Shown here: piece after piece, positions 17,687 through 26,593 of the stretch
Numbering within the stretch: the first letter of the stretch is position 1
How the letters are laid out: the number at the start of each line of letters is the position of its first letter
IMG/VR virus record: IMGVR_UViG_3300007511_000003
Coordinates: 62,001 to 126,000 of that record
Strand: one strand, 5' to 3'
Source: a virus
DNA: 64,000 nt
Program-made: the position numbers and the translations under genes
The notes under the pieces: model-generated
Seen by the model: only the letters and a program-made list of their open reading frames with translations
Database searches by the model: none
Told to the model about the DNA's origin: nothing

Positions 17687-17889
17687 TAGTTGGCCTCTGG
17701 TAATGGATATCTTGATATTAAAGCGTGGTCAGGTGCGGAACCAGGGGCTGTACCAACGTCCCAGTTAGGACTGACGGACTCCACAGGTTCTGCAAAACCT
17801 TCGGCGTCATATCCCGCCCCATATACCTCTAGGTCTCCATGGTTGTCCAGAATAATCTGAAGCTGGGCTATTAATCGGGACGCCTTCAT
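17686..17889 (-). CDS. Small conserved phage protein (paralogue of previous gene)
   Basis: 67 residues: MKASRLIAQLQ, then GDLEVYGAG. Same N-terminal design as the neighbour with a diverged second half. ATGA overlap with the Lar-like gene. Confidence 0.5.
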   Translation of the reverse strand: MKASRLIAQLQIILDNHGDLEVYGAGYDAEGFAEPVESVSPNWDVGTAPGSAPDHALISRYPLPEAN

Positions 17890-18122
17890 CGAGTGGGCCC
17901 GTCCAAGATGTAGTCACCAGGGCATCCAAGCCGAGTGTTCCAACGCCTGACAGCTAGTTGCTGGCGTGTATCCTGGTTCTCGTGTTGTACGGCAGGACCC
18001 ATAGCCTGACAATCTATATTCCGGCAAGCTACAAAAGCACATAGTGGGCCGTCCCTGAGACCATCATCTATCTCTGGGTCTGGGTCCCTGCAAAACACAC
18101 ATGGTTCAGGTTTTGTCATCAT
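17886..18122 (-). CDS. Lar-like zinc protein (restriction-alleviation family)
   Basis: 78 residues. CVFCRD near the N-terminus, then C-x4-C (CRNIDCQAMGP), then AVRRWNTR give the CPFCG...CxxCxAxGP...AxxxWNxR layout of Lar-type zinc-knuckle proteins, some of which modulate type I restriction in prophages. Function here is inferred from the layout only. Confidence 0.6.
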   Translation of the reverse strand: MMTKPEPCVFCRDPDPEIDDGLRDGPLCAFVACRNIDCQAMGPAVQHENQDTRQQLAVRRWNTRLGCPGDYILDGPTR

Positions 18123-18708
18123 GTTTCCCTCGTTTAATTGCCCGTCGTATATCAGTTACAGCTGTCTGGATTTCCTGCCTGCCGTTTGGACGCATCAGGT
18201 AAGATGGATGGAACGTCGGCATCACAGGAATCGCCCTTGTTGGACCTGTAGATACCCTAGGCTCGTATTTCTTCCATTGGCCTCGCACTTGCCCCATCTT
18301 GGCTCTCTGGCCTGTCAGGCGCTCGTAGGCGGACAATCCGAGGGTAACGATAACCCTAGGTCGGATGATCGACAATTGTTGGTCCAAAAAGTGGGCACAT
18401 GCCTCCGCTTCCTCCGTCTTGGGTACCCTGTTGTTTGGGGGCCTGCATTTCAGGACGTTAGCCACAAACACCGCGTTACGGTGGAGACTAGACTCATCCA
18501 ACATACGGCTTAGCATCTTACCCGCTCTGCCAACAAAAGGTAAACCAGTTTCGTCTTCGTCGGCCCCAGGTGCCTCGCCCAAAAAGAACAGACGGGCTCC
18601 TGGGTACCCAATACCCGGAACAACCAGGGTCCGTGTAAGACCTAGTTCACAGACCTTACACCCGGCAATCTGGCGGTTTAGCTGATGGAGTTGTTGGCTG
18701 CGGCTCAT
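18106..18708 (-). CDS. Uracil-DNA glycosylase, family 4
   Basis: 200 residues. GEAPGADEDETGLPFVGRAG (motif 1), NVLKCRPPNNR and the late motif MPTFHPSYLMR are diagnostic. Cysteines in CKVCELG, LKCRPP and EACAHF are the four iron-sulfur ligands of this family. It removes uracil from DNA. The DNA polymerase of this phage also carries a UDG-like N-terminus. 17-base overlap with the Lar-like gene. Confidence 0.9.
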   Translation of the reverse strand: MSRSQQLHQLNRQIAGCKVCELGLTRTLVVPGIGYPGARLFFLGEAPGADEDETGLPFVGRAGKMLSRMLDESSLHRNAVFVANVLKCRPPNNRVPKTEEAEACAHFLDQQLSIIRPRVIVTLGLSAYERLTGQRAKMGQVRGQWKKYEPRVSTGPTRAIPVMPTFHPSYLMRPNGRQEIQTAVTDIRRAIKRGKHDDKT

Positions 18709-18962
18709 TGTTGTGGCCGGAAGTAAGGTCCCTTTGGATCATGCTTGACGAAGAAACGGTGGGCTCTGCAGATCATAACCTTGGCCCGCTTCTTGCCTTT
18801 TTTCTTCTGGCTGAGGCAGTACATAGGAGCCTCAGACTCAGTGAGGTTGTCAGAAGCAGTAGTCTGGATCTGCGGTTCAAGTTTGGTGCCGACGGCAAGC
18901 ATACAGCTTGCAAAGTGAGCACAGGTATCTCGTTCACAAATGTGGTTATAATGGTTGGTCAT
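18705..18962 (-). CDS. Cysteine-rich small protein
   Basis: 85 residues. CERDTC-x4-SC near the N-terminus and a later MYC...ICRAH suggest a metal-binding fold. A basic stretch (KKKGKKRAK) follows residue 52. ATGA overlap with the glycosylase gene. Unassigned. Confidence 0.5.
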   Translation of the reverse strand: MTNHYNHICERDTCAHFASCMLAVGTKLEPQIQTTASDNLTESEAPMYCLSQKKKGKKRAKVMICRAHRFFVKHDPKGPYFRPQQ

Positions 18963-18981
18963 CTGTTAATCCTTTTGATGG

Positions 18982-19545
18982 TTACCATAAAAGTGTGATG
19001 CCCCTGATTTCGCTGAGTACCAAACTCAGGCTTATGTTCTCTGATTCGATGTGGCTTTCCCACCAACAGTACTTACAGGGGCAATCCTTGACATGATGGC
19101 GCCCGGTTTGCATCAAGTGGGTGGTTTTTTCATGACGGATCCATTGCAGGATCCTCTTCTTGGTCTGCTTCTCCGTCAACTCTGGACCGTCGTCAGTATA
19201 TCGCGAGTACAGAACCGGATAGAATTGGTACTCTGGATGTTCGCAATATTGTTCCTGGTGTACGATGGTACAAACACCATCGCCACAAAACTTGGTAACA
19301 GCTCTAGCAAGGTTGGCGGTATAGAGGGATTTACCTTCCTCCTCCATGTTTGGAAACACGGTGTTAAACAGGATCTTGCCCAGGCTTTTGGATTTACCGG
19401 TTTCCCTTACATGTAGAAGGACAGGCAGGATAAACATACCATCTGGGTCACAAGGACCTTCCGCTGTAAGAGAAAACCAATTACCTTTACCTAGCATGAA
19501 AGCTTGCTTGGTGTCGGTATTCAAAAGTACAAATTCAACGCCCAT
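18982..19545 (-). CDS. Hypothetical protein
   Basis: 187 residues. Contains CEHPEYQFYPVLYSRYTDDG and, near the end, CPCKYCWWESH, a cysteine cluster that may bind zinc. Function not recognised. Confidence 0.5.
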   Translation of the reverse strand: MGVEFVLLNTDTKQAFMLGKGNWFSLTAEGPCDPDGMFILPVLLHVRETGKSKSLGKILFNTVFPNMEEEGKSLYTANLARAVTKFCGDGVCTIVHQEQYCEHPEYQFYPVLYSRYTDDGPELTEKQTKKRILQWIRHEKTTHLMQTGRHHVKDCPCKYCWWESHIESENISLSLVLSEIRGITLLW

Positions 19546-19554
19546 AACATCACC

Positions 19555-19710
19555 TCACATTGGATGGTCGTTATACCGATCCATCAGGACCCAGGCATCA
19601 CCGACCATTATAAAAGCCGCTACGAGCATGAACGTCCCAAACACGAGCATGCAGAGTGGGATTGCCAACAAAAGTTCCTGAAAAGAAGTCGTATGTCGTA
19701 TCACTCTCAT
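19555..19710 (-). CDS. 51-residue membrane protein overlapping the folE 3' end
   Basis: Read in a different frame from folE, overlapping its last 113 bases. AGGGG lies eight bases before the ATG. The product has a long hydrophobic span (about 12-38: LLLAIPLCMLVFGTFMLVAAFIMVG) and a polar tail ending 9 bases before the next start. Placement between two genes and the span support it, but the overprinting is unusual for this window, so it could be chance. Confidence 0.35.
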   Translation of the reverse strand: MRVIRHTTSFQELLLAIPLCMLVFGTFMLVAAFIMVGDAWVLMDRYNDHPM

Positions 19711-20350
19711 TTTCAACACCCCTACATTTCATACACAGATGGACACCGGAGGTTACGGCCATCACACCATCCACTTTAATAGCCTTGCGGTGGTCCACAG
19801 GAAGCCCTACCTGCCCTCCGATAACCTGGTCTTGCATAACCGTAACAAGATCCTTGCAATACTGTTCCTGTATCACAGGACGCCGTGCCAACAGCTCTGC
19901 GATGCGGGTAAGTTTGGACAAGCCAATAACCCGAGCACCATCCCCTGACAAGTAGGCATAGGTGACCTTGTATAGGACGGGAAGGAAGTGGTGGGGGCAT
20001 AGGCCGTGAGCTGGAATCGGTGACTGGATAGTCAACCCACCCATAGCGTAAGGCCCTTTAACAGGGCGTGTTTCTGTTAAACCACCCATTGGTGGGCCTG
20101 TAACCACTTCCTTGGGAATACCAGAAACCGGGAACGTCCTGATCAAAAGACCAGACACCTCCCCAAGGATACGTTCGACGGGTAACGCCATCTCAGACAT
20201 CAAAGCCTTGGACGCCCGCTCCCCACTTCCTTCGAGATTGGATCGGTCATCCTCAGTAAAGCAGCAATGCTGTCGGAAGTACTCAGCAATAACGTTGTAG
20301 GCTTCGACAACCTTTTTCTGGTCGGCGTTAGGGGTAAATTCAATAGGCAT
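19598..20350 (-). CDS. folE: GTP cyclohydrolase I
   Basis: 250 residues. CPHHFLPV (zinc C118 and H120/H121), IGLSKLTRI, ARRPVIQEQ and SGVHLCMKCRGV (C209) are the catalytic and zinc motifs. The enzyme converts GTP to dihydroneopterin triphosphate, the first step to folate and to 7-deazaguanines. With queE and queC nearby it most likely feeds preQ0-type synthesis. A Gly/Pro-rich insertion (about 82-106) precedes the zinc motif and is not typical. Confidence 0.93.
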   Translation of the reverse strand: MPIEFTPNADQKKVVEAYNVIAEYFRQHCCFTEDDRSNLEGSGERASKALMSEMALPVERILGEVSGLLIRTFPVSGIPKEVVTGPPMGGLTETRPVKGPYAMGGLTIQSPIPAHGLCPHHFLPVLYKVTYAYLSGDGARVIGLSKLTRIAELLARRPVIQEQYCKDLVTVMQDQVIGGQVGLPVDHRKAIKVDGVMAVTSGVHLCMKCRGVENESDTTYDFFSGTFVGNPTLHARVWDVHARSGFYNGR

Positions 20351-20358
20351 TTCGGCTC

Positions 20359-20790
20359 CTAATCAAGAAAACGTGTTACAGTGGATGGGACCTCGGCAGC
20401 GGTCACAAGTACGGCAGAGTCTCCAAAAGTGAAGATGCGCACCATAGGCAAGCGGCACCGCAACTCCGCTTGCTGGTGTTTCATTAATCTAGCTGGTGTT
20501 TGTTGGTAAAACTGTTCACGGTACGCCAAAAGATATGAGGCTTCCATGCGGTACTTAGGGCCCACCCTCAAAACGTATCCCACATGGTGACCGACATCCA
20601 CCATTAAACGCAGGTCATACACATGTAGTATTCCAATCCGTAGGTCTTTGTTCCTCACTGCTACCAACGTATTGGACATATGTACCTTCTTGGTCAGGAA
20701 CGTGAAGTGTTTGGGCATACCCGGTATCGGGTTAAATGTATGAAGCAAGAAGTGCGTCAGGTCGCTCGCATGAAGTTCCAGATGACCCAT
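20359..20790 (-). CDS. Hypothetical protein
   Basis: 143 residues with several beta-type segments (TLVAVRNKDLRIGILHVYDL, VGYVLRVGPKYRM). It sits between folE and the clamp gene. It was checked for the histidines of QueD and lacks them. Unassigned. Confidence 0.5.
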   Translation of the reverse strand: MGHLELHASDLTHFLLHTFNPIPGMPKHFTFLTKKVHMSNTLVAVRNKDLRIGILHVYDLRLMVDVGHHVGYVLRVGPKYRMEASYLLAYREQFYQQTPARLMKHQQAELRCRLPMVRIFTFGDSAVLVTAAEVPSTVTRFLD

Positions 20791-20791
20791 A

Positions 20792-21970
20792 TCACTTGGA
20801 AACCGCGGGTAACAGGTAACAAGCGTATAACGTGTGCCCTTCCCCTGTCGGTACCTCAGTAGACAACACCCAAGGGATGGTGTTCCCTGTTGAGTCTTCC
20901 TTGAGATGGAAATTAATCTCTATCAGCTGGTTCGGGACCAACGACAGCATGTCACGTAGAGTATAAGGATCCAATGCAAACACCATCCCCTTGTCACCAG
21001 TCTGGGCCTTTACCTGGCGTTTGTCCTGTGCTTTACCATAATTCGTTTCGATGGCAAAGGTAACGTGGCCCTTGGCCTCAAACTTAACGGTCACAGGCAC
21101 ACCGCGCTCAAAGATGGCATCAAAATTACCGATGATTGTTTGGAAATCGGAGGAGTTGATCTCCAATGACGCAAAGGGCGTGCCCTCCAATTGTTTGGAT
21201 ATGTGCTGAATGTTGGCAAAGGCAAAGGCAGCCTCAGTGGACAAGGCCTCTGTGGAGAACTGAAAGGTTTTACCTGAGGCGTAGACATGGGCAACCCCCA
21301 GCCTCAGCATGTACTTGGTACCTTGTGCAAGGGCTTCAATAGTATTCATGGTTTGCTGGGCAAGGGTAAACTCCAGCTTGTCCTCCACCGTGGCATCATG
21401 GTTGCTGTGGAAGGCAATGTGATAAGCATCACCACAAGCAACGAACGTCCCGGCGGCTCCCATGTGAGCAGACACTGACAAAACAGTGTCGTCCTTTGCA
21501 TGTTGAGGTGTCAAGGACACCGCTTTTAAAACCCGTTCCATCGAGGACTCTTCCGACTGGTCGTCGTTCATGTAGAAAAACGGACCTTCAGTAGGCACCT
21601 CGAAAGATAACTTCTCGAAAGGCAGTACCACGACGTACCCAGTGTACCGAGAGGACTTGGATTGTGGGGCCCTGAAAAATAACTTTTCTGCTGAGTTGGC
21701 CGGGTCATGCTTGAGTAGCAGTTGCTTGCGCCCCTTCAACAACTTTTGGAGGATCTCAATGCGAACGATGAATCTTCCCCTACTATACTCCTCAATCTTG
21801 GCATCCGGAAGGTAACAAGCAAGGACCGTTCCCTCCCCGGAACCACCAAAACACAACTTCATTTTGTCCTTACGCTTTTCGATAAACACCCGCACGTCTT
21901 CGGTCTTGGCGTAGTCCACTATCTGTTTGAGGACCGCCAGCACCTCTTTACAATCGATTTGTACCCTCAT
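20792..21970 (-). CDS. dnaN: DNA polymerase sliding clamp (beta-like)
   Basis: 392 residues with a three-domain beta-clamp layout: MRVQIDCKEVLAVLKQIVDYA at the N-terminus, FIVRIEILQKLLK, LSVSAHMGAAGTFVACGDAYHI, and the ending LYACYLLPAVSK, which corresponds to the YxVMPMRL ending of DnaN. It tethers the polymerase to DNA. It overlaps the next gene by 4 bases. Sequence is divergent, so the assignment rests on domain order and these segments. Confidence 0.7.
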   Translation of the reverse strand: MRVQIDCKEVLAVLKQIVDYAKTEDVRVFIEKRKDKMKLCFGGSGEGTVLACYLPDAKIEEYSRGRFIVRIEILQKLLKGRKQLLLKHDPANSAEKLFFRAPQSKSSRYTGYVVVLPFEKLSFEVPTEGPFFYMNDDQSEESSMERVLKAVSLTPQHAKDDTVLSVSAHMGAAGTFVACGDAYHIAFHSNHDATVEDKLEFTLAQQTMNTIEALAQGTKYMLRLGVAHVYASGKTFQFSTEALSTEAAFAFANIQHISKQLEGTPFASLEINSSDFQTIIGNFDAIFERGVPVTVKFEAKGHVTFAIETNYGKAQDKRQVKAQTGDKGMVFALDPYTLRDMLSLVPNQLIEINFHLKEDSTGNTIPWVLSTEVPTGEGHTLYACYLLPAVSK

Positions 21971-22692
21971 CCGTTTACTCCTCTGTTATGTCGTGCTGTC
22001 CTCTGTAGGTACCGTTGTAGGGCCCCAACAGCAGGAAAAGTTTGCCCACCATTAGCCGCCATCCATCCATTGAATTTGGTCTCCAAGAATAACGTTTGAA
22101 GAACCAAAGACTGGTTCCTCAGCGTTATCAAAGGGACTTCCATCACCCTGTTTTGCTCCCTGGCTCCCGCTTTATTTACAAAATTGGGATCATAAGGACT
22201 CCAATAAAGTATATGCACACCCTTATACCACACCAGGTATAAACAAAGTGGTTTGTCTCCTGAAGACAGGATAAAATTAGACCGAGGGCCTAGGTAAAAA
22301 GCCGACAACAAACGACTTTGGGCAGGGAACCTGCTTATCAACGCTGCCACCGCGTCAGTGTAAGGAACACTGGTAGTATCCAGTTGGGCGAAACCCTCCA
22401 AGAATTCTGACAGGTGCTCGGTATTCCTGGTAAAAACGGAGTGGGCGGCGAGTATGTAACCACCTCTCTGTGGTATGTGTAAGTCCTGTGACCCTGAAGA
22501 GATGCAAAAGTCCACGGGTGAAGGGCCCGGTAATTCCCTGAGACCTTCCTTGTTTTTAACCGACCCGCCTACCATCGGTCGGCTAGGAGGGCCCTGAAGG
22601 TCAGTAAAGAATAATCGGTGGATCTCCAGTTTCCGGTCTTCCGTTACAACGTAGTCTTTTACCGGAAGGATCCAGTAACCAAGAGTTCTCAT
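21967..22692 (-). CDS. Hypothetical protein between clamp and queE
   Basis: 241 residues, mixed alpha/beta, with LSAFYLGPRSNFILSSGDKP and a basic C-terminus. Stitched to both neighbours by 4-base and 1-base overlaps. No family recognised. Confidence 0.5.
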   Translation of the reverse strand: MRTLGYWILPVKDYVVTEDRKLEIHRLFFTDLQGPPSRPMVGGSVKNKEGLRELPGPSPVDFCISSGSQDLHIPQRGGYILAAHSVFTRNTEHLSEFLEGFAQLDTTSVPYTDAVAALISRFPAQSRLLSAFYLGPRSNFILSSGDKPLCLYLVWYKGVHILYWSPYDPNFVNKAGAREQNRVMEVPLITLRNQSLVLQTLFLETKFNGWMAANGGQTFPAVGALQRYLQRTARHNRGVNG

Positions 22693-23465
22693 TAGTAGTA
22701 CCCTAACAGTTTATGTTGTTGAGCAACCACCCGGATGTTATATCCTTGGTTCCAGTTCAGGATCATCTGGGTGATGCGTTGGAGTTCCTTAGTAGGAACA
22801 GGGCCCTTGGTGTTGTCAGCACAGGGCGTAAGGATGATTGGGTGTGACATAAAAGCGTGGTCTTGTAACAACCCACTGAAATGTTGTAATAACCAATCCA
22901 GGTCTTCTTGGTCTCGTACCACTGCCTTGGCATATACCTGGGGCATCTTCTCGATAACTTGGTAAAGGGCTGCCAGCACGTCGGCCCCCAATTCGACACC
23001 TGTATTTGGCGTCTTGATATCCAACGACACCTGATCAAAACAGTTAAAGGCTTGGCTGTCAATGATAGTACCGCTAGTCTCCAGGTTTGTTCGCAACCCT
23101 CGCCGTCGAAGTAAAGTCGAAAGGCGGGTTACTTGGGGGCGGTAGTGGAGAGGTTCGCCCCCTGTAATGGAAACCTCCACCACTTTACCTTTGACTATCT
23201 TTACCAATCGGTCCGCAAGCGAGGAGACCTCAGCCAAGGGGTGTTCTCCTACTGCCCAACTATCCTTGGTATCACAAGTAGTGCAGCCTACAGCACATCC
23301 GGATACACGGATAAATAGCCTGGGTACCCCTATGTTTATACCCTCCCCCTCCAAAGTCTCCTGGATTTCCATCACAGGGAGAACATCGTCGGGCACCTCA
23401 TGGATTCCCAGTTTCAAGAGGTTACACTTAAACTTGGGTACCACCACATTGATCGGCTTAATCAT
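22692..23465 (-). CDS. queE: 7-carboxy-7-deazaguanine synthase
   Basis: 257 residues. A radical SAM cluster C57-x3-C61-x2-C64 (CAVGCTTC), an earlier EIQETLEGEG, VSITGGEPL (SAM-binding GGEP) and LETSGT define QueE. It converts 6-carboxytetrahydropterin to 7-carboxy-7-deazaguanine. The substrate comes from FolE plus QueD; no QueD is visible in this window. 4-base overlap with the polymerase gene. Confidence 0.93.
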   Translation of the reverse strand: MIKPINVVVPKFKCNLLKLGIHEVPDDVLPVMEIQETLEGEGINIGVPRLFIRVSGCAVGCTTCDTKDSWAVGEHPLAEVSSLADRLVKIVKGKVVEVSITGGEPLHYRPQVTRLSTLLRRRGLRTNLETSGTIIDSQAFNCFDQVSLDIKTPNTGVELGADVLAALYQVIEKMPQVYAKAVVRDQEDLDWLLQHFSGLLQDHAFMSHPIILTPCADNTKGPVPTKELQRITQMILNWNQGYNIRVVAQQHKLLGYY

Positions 23466-25534
23466 CCTTCGACTCCTTCATAAAATTCAGTGTTCAGCGG
23501 GAAGTGTTCGTCCAACCAAGGTTGTATCCGTTTGCCTTCCGCACGAATCATTGCCATTGTCTCTTCTACATTTACATTGTAGCCAATTTCATCGCGTTGA
23601 CGTTCTAACGCCGACCGGATGTTGTGCAGGAGGTTTTTCTTGGTGTAATCCCACTTTTGCATGGCGTCCCCGGAAGCCCCTATGTCAAAGTCTACCGCTA
23701 GCCCTACGTTAAACTGGAAATGAAACGTCTCTGCCACTTTCTGCTCAACGCCGACTGTAGTACACCACTCCAGCAATCGGAGGACCAAAGGAATATACCG
23801 ATAGTTCACCTCCACTTCAACGCTGTCATGGACCATCATGGACGGGTAAAGGTTCGTTGGAACCCCTATCGACTGGAGTTCTTCCCCGTCAGGATCCAGC
23901 CCATATAAGTCCTGTAAGCTTTCCCACAGTTTTTCACTGTACAGGCGTGCAGCAAGGAATCCCAACTGGCTGGCGAATCCCTGAATAGGGCTGTTGGCCG
24001 CCCGTCGTTTCATGGCGGACACCAGACCAGGAACCTCTGTCATGTAAGCAAACAGGTTTCGCTTGAACCCCAGAGGGTTGTAGGTGTACAAACGGTCGGC
24101 ACTAAAATCGCATGTCCACTGGATCCAGTTGCCTGCCTTGAAAAACTTGGCAAAGAAACCGCCCTTCACCTTTTTCATCTCAGCTTCTGACTTTCCAGTG
24201 TCCCGAGCCAAAGACCTATCCGACTTACCATACATGGTCCCAAAGGTAATCACCTTTGAATCCTGCCGTTGTTCCTTTGTCACCTTCTCTACAGGTGTGC
24301 CAGTAAAGAACTGGTAGTTAAGTTTGTGGGGGTCGCCCTTCTCTTTTAAGTCGTCTCTGTGCCGAGCGGTCGGTTGCTGGCGGAACCGCAGACGGAGGTT
24401 GTGCACAACCTTAAACATCATGGCCAGCACGGCATCCTTGCTGATGATACCCCAACAACGCACCTCATGAGCGGCATAATCAAGCTTAATAACCAAACAA
24501 CCCACACGGGCAGTGAATGAACGTTTGATAAACTTGGCATCAGGACCGTGTTGGGGTGTTTGTTGGAGGCTTGGTTCTGAGCTATTACTGCGCCCTGTCA
24601 CAACATCCTTAAATCCATACTGCGGACGTAACCTGTGGTCCACCTTCCCGTCACGGGATTTACCAATCTTCTTGTAGAAGGCGTTGACATAGGATGTGAG
24701 CAACTTCTTGAGCTTGGACAAGGTGGTGAAGTCAGCCACCTCTGGATGTTCTTTGTACTTTTTCTGGAATGCGGCGTCTATTGAAGCGGCATCATCCTTA
24801 CCTGTTGACAGAGGTTCCAGCCCCATCACCTGGATAAACAACATCTGTTTGTGGGCGGCTTTATTGGGATCAAATACCCAAGCCTGGGTGTTACCAAATA
24901 TACCACCGCCTGGGGGAACCCCTTGTACTTCACACAACAATCGGTTGGCGGTCTGGACATGTTCTGACTCTCTCATCTGAGCCGCGAGTTCCTTCCGTTT
25001 GGCCAGCACTGGGGACCGTCGGCGGTCGCGGAGCAACAACAGGTATTCGATATCCAGATGGGCTCCTGTTTGTTCCATGCCACTCATCACATGGACAGTA
25101 TCCGACATCTGAGTAAGCAATAAGCGCCTATAAAACCTTCTGTAGTTGTGTTTACCTACCCGTTGGAGGGCCGCCCTTTCTTGCTGGAGTTCATGGACAC
25201 GGAAGCAAGCTTGAGTATCCATTGCACAATAGTCTAATACCTCGTCAGACAGGTCTCTGTTGGCTATGTCTTGACGGTCATCTTTAGAAAACCTGGCGTC
25301 ATAGTAAAAGGCGTTCCCATAGTAGGCCAATATTTGTGCCAACCCATAAGCTGGTGTACCGTACAGCATCAACACCTTCATGTTCTCGTCAAGGCAATTG
25401 TGAACCAAAACTGGTTTATCACTAATTTCATTACAAATAAATAGGTTGTGATTATCCTGTACCGTAACATCACATACCATAGGTGGGGAGTCAACCACCT
25501 TTACCGACTTAACTCTTACAGTTCGGGTAACCAT
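23462..25534 (-). CDS. DNA polymerase I family, C-terminal half with split-intein C fragment
   Basis: 690 residues. Residues 1-46 are a C-terminal split intein ending in VLVHN, followed by Cys47. The extein starts CLDENMK, then the Exo III motif (Y102, D106 in LDYCAMD). The polymerase domain has motif A VIKLDYAAHEVR (D352), motif B RQDSKVITFGTMYG and motif C MMVHDSVEVEV (H569, D570). It is joined in trans to the N-terminal gene 1 kb upstream, giving a spliced polymerase of about 1010 residues. Its ATG is back to back with the ATG of the endonuclease gene on the other strand (CATATG). Confidence 0.92.
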   Translation of the reverse strand: MVTRTVRVKSVKVVDSPPMVCDVTVQDNHNLFICNEISDKPVLVHNCLDENMKVLMLYGTPAYGLAQILAYYGNAFYYDARFSKDDRQDIANRDLSDEVLDYCAMDTQACFRVHELQQERAALQRVGKHNYRRFYRRLLLTQMSDTVHVMSGMEQTGAHLDIEYLLLLRDRRRSPVLAKRKELAAQMRESEHVQTANRLLCEVQGVPPGGGIFGNTQAWVFDPNKAAHKQMLFIQVMGLEPLSTGKDDAASIDAAFQKKYKEHPEVADFTTLSKLKKLLTSYVNAFYKKIGKSRDGKVDHRLRPQYGFKDVVTGRSNSSEPSLQQTPQHGPDAKFIKRSFTARVGCLVIKLDYAAHEVRCWGIISKDAVLAMMFKVVHNLRLRFRQQPTARHRDDLKEKGDPHKLNYQFFTGTPVEKVTKEQRQDSKVITFGTMYGKSDRSLARDTGKSEAEMKKVKGGFFAKFFKAGNWIQWTCDFSADRLYTYNPLGFKRNLFAYMTEVPGLVSAMKRRAANSPIQGFASQLGFLAARLYSEKLWESLQDLYGLDPDGEELQSIGVPTNLYPSMMVHDSVEVEVNYRYIPLVLRLLEWCTTVGVEQKVAETFHFQFNVGLAVDFDIGASGDAMQKWDYTKKNLLHNIRSALERQRDEIGYNVNVEETMAMIRAEGKRIQPWLDEHFPLNTEFYEGVEG
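25397..25534 (-). mobile_element. Split intein, C-terminal fragment (IntC)
   Basis: The 46 residues before Cys47 of the polymerase C-half: VKSVKVVDSPPMVCDVTVQ, then NHNLFICNEISDK and PVLVHN. They match the last intein blocks (F: DVTVxxNHNLF; G: VHN|C). There is no upstream intein part in this gene; the partner is IntN at 26553-26846. Confidence 0.9.
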
Positions 25535-26593
25535 ATGAAGACCTCAGAAATACGTATGTTAGTGGAGCGGCGAGTGTTTGACCAAAAAATAAAGTTAACT
25601 CAAAAATTTGTACGAGACATGTCACCAAAACTCTTAGGATATTGCCAAAAGGAAGCTCTGCGAATTTATGGAGGTAAATACCCACCCTGGTGGGCTATTC
25701 TCTATAAAGTTATTTACAAGGACCACTATCGGTGCCGGTGTGGGTCCGAAAAACTAGCTTGGCAGGGTTGGGAAGGCGGTCTGGCGGAATACTGTTCCTG
25801 TAAATGTGCAGGGGCCTCTCCGGATGTTTTGAAAAAGAGGGAACATACTTGCCAACAAAAGTACGGTACTAAACATGTACAATCGGTACCTAGTATACGT
25901 GCTAAATTTAAACAGTCTATGGTACGAAACCAAGGAGTAGAATACACAGCCCAAAGCCCACGCTTAAAAAAGAAGATGCGTAAAACACTCAAAAAGAACC
26001 ATGGAGTCGAAGAAACTTTCCATTCCATGGTTCTTTATGGTAAAGCAAAGGCCACCATGTTACAGAAATATGGTGCTGAGCATAACCAACAGGTCCCCCA
26101 CCTGTTTGAACAACAACAAAGGTCAGGTTTTAAAATACGTACCATAAAAGTTAATGGGAAACGGTTTAGGGTACGTGGAGGGGAAGGTCATGCTATAAAA
26201 TACCTTGTCCACGAACTTGGGTGTTCTATAGACGAAATTTACACGACGGCGGTACAAGGTAAGCCATCCATCCCTTGGTATGACAATAAAAACAAGTACC
26301 ACATATATCACCCTGACATCTATGCCAAAGTTAAAGGGCGATGGTTTATTATTGAAGTCAAAAGCACGTATACAGCGGGTATAACCACCAAGTCTGGGGC
26401 TGAGTTTTACCGGCTACGTATGAAGGCAAAGGGTGTGGAAGAGGCCGGTTACAATTTCAGGACACTCCTTGTCCATTATGGACGGTCCCTCCCTCTTGAC
26501 TACCGTCCACTTGTTATTAAAGACATACACCAAAAGACCAGAAAACAGGTTAGGTCTGAAGTAAAACTTCATCGTCAGAGGTTAGGTTCTTAG
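25535..26593 (+). CDS. Homing endonuclease, Vsr-like PD-(D/E)XK type, between polymerase halves
   Basis: 352 residues from the ATG at 25535; an open frame extends further upstream, but that start would lie inside the polymerase gene. The N-terminal half has about three repeats of the KYGxxHxxQ / GVExxxxS / KYGxEHNQQ type found in phage-borne DNA-binding proteins. The C-terminal nuclease has GGEGHAIKYLV, then YHPDIYAKVKGRWFIIEVKS, followed by TAGIT. It lies on the opposite strand between the two genes of the split-intein polymerase and overlaps the tail of the N-half by 44 bases. Small basic/zinc parts (CRCGSEK, CSCKC) also occur. It probably cuts intein-free polymerase alleles. Confidence 0.82.
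   Translation: MKTSEIRMLVERRVFDQKIKLTQKFVRDMSPKLLGYCQKEALRIYGGKYPPWWAILYKVIYKDHYRCRCGSEKLAWQGWEGGLAEYCSCKCAGASPDVLKKREHTCQQKYGTKHVQSVPSIRAKFKQSMVRNQGVEYTAQSPRLKKKMRKTLKKNHGVEETFHSMVLYGKAKATMLQKYGAEHNQQVPHLFEQQQRSGFKIRTIKVNGKRFRVRGGEGHAIKYLVHELGCSIDEIYTTAVQGKPSIPWYDNKNKYHIYHPDIYAKVKGRWFIIEVKSTYTAGITTKSGAEFYRLRMKAKGVEEAGYNFRTLLVHYGRSLPLDYRPLVIKDIHQKTRKQVRSEVKLHRQRLGS

Noticed and set aside
20359-20790. Possible QueD next to folE
   Set aside because: It lacks the zinc-binding histidines and the catalytic Cys/His/Asp pattern of 6-carboxytetrahydropterin synthase.
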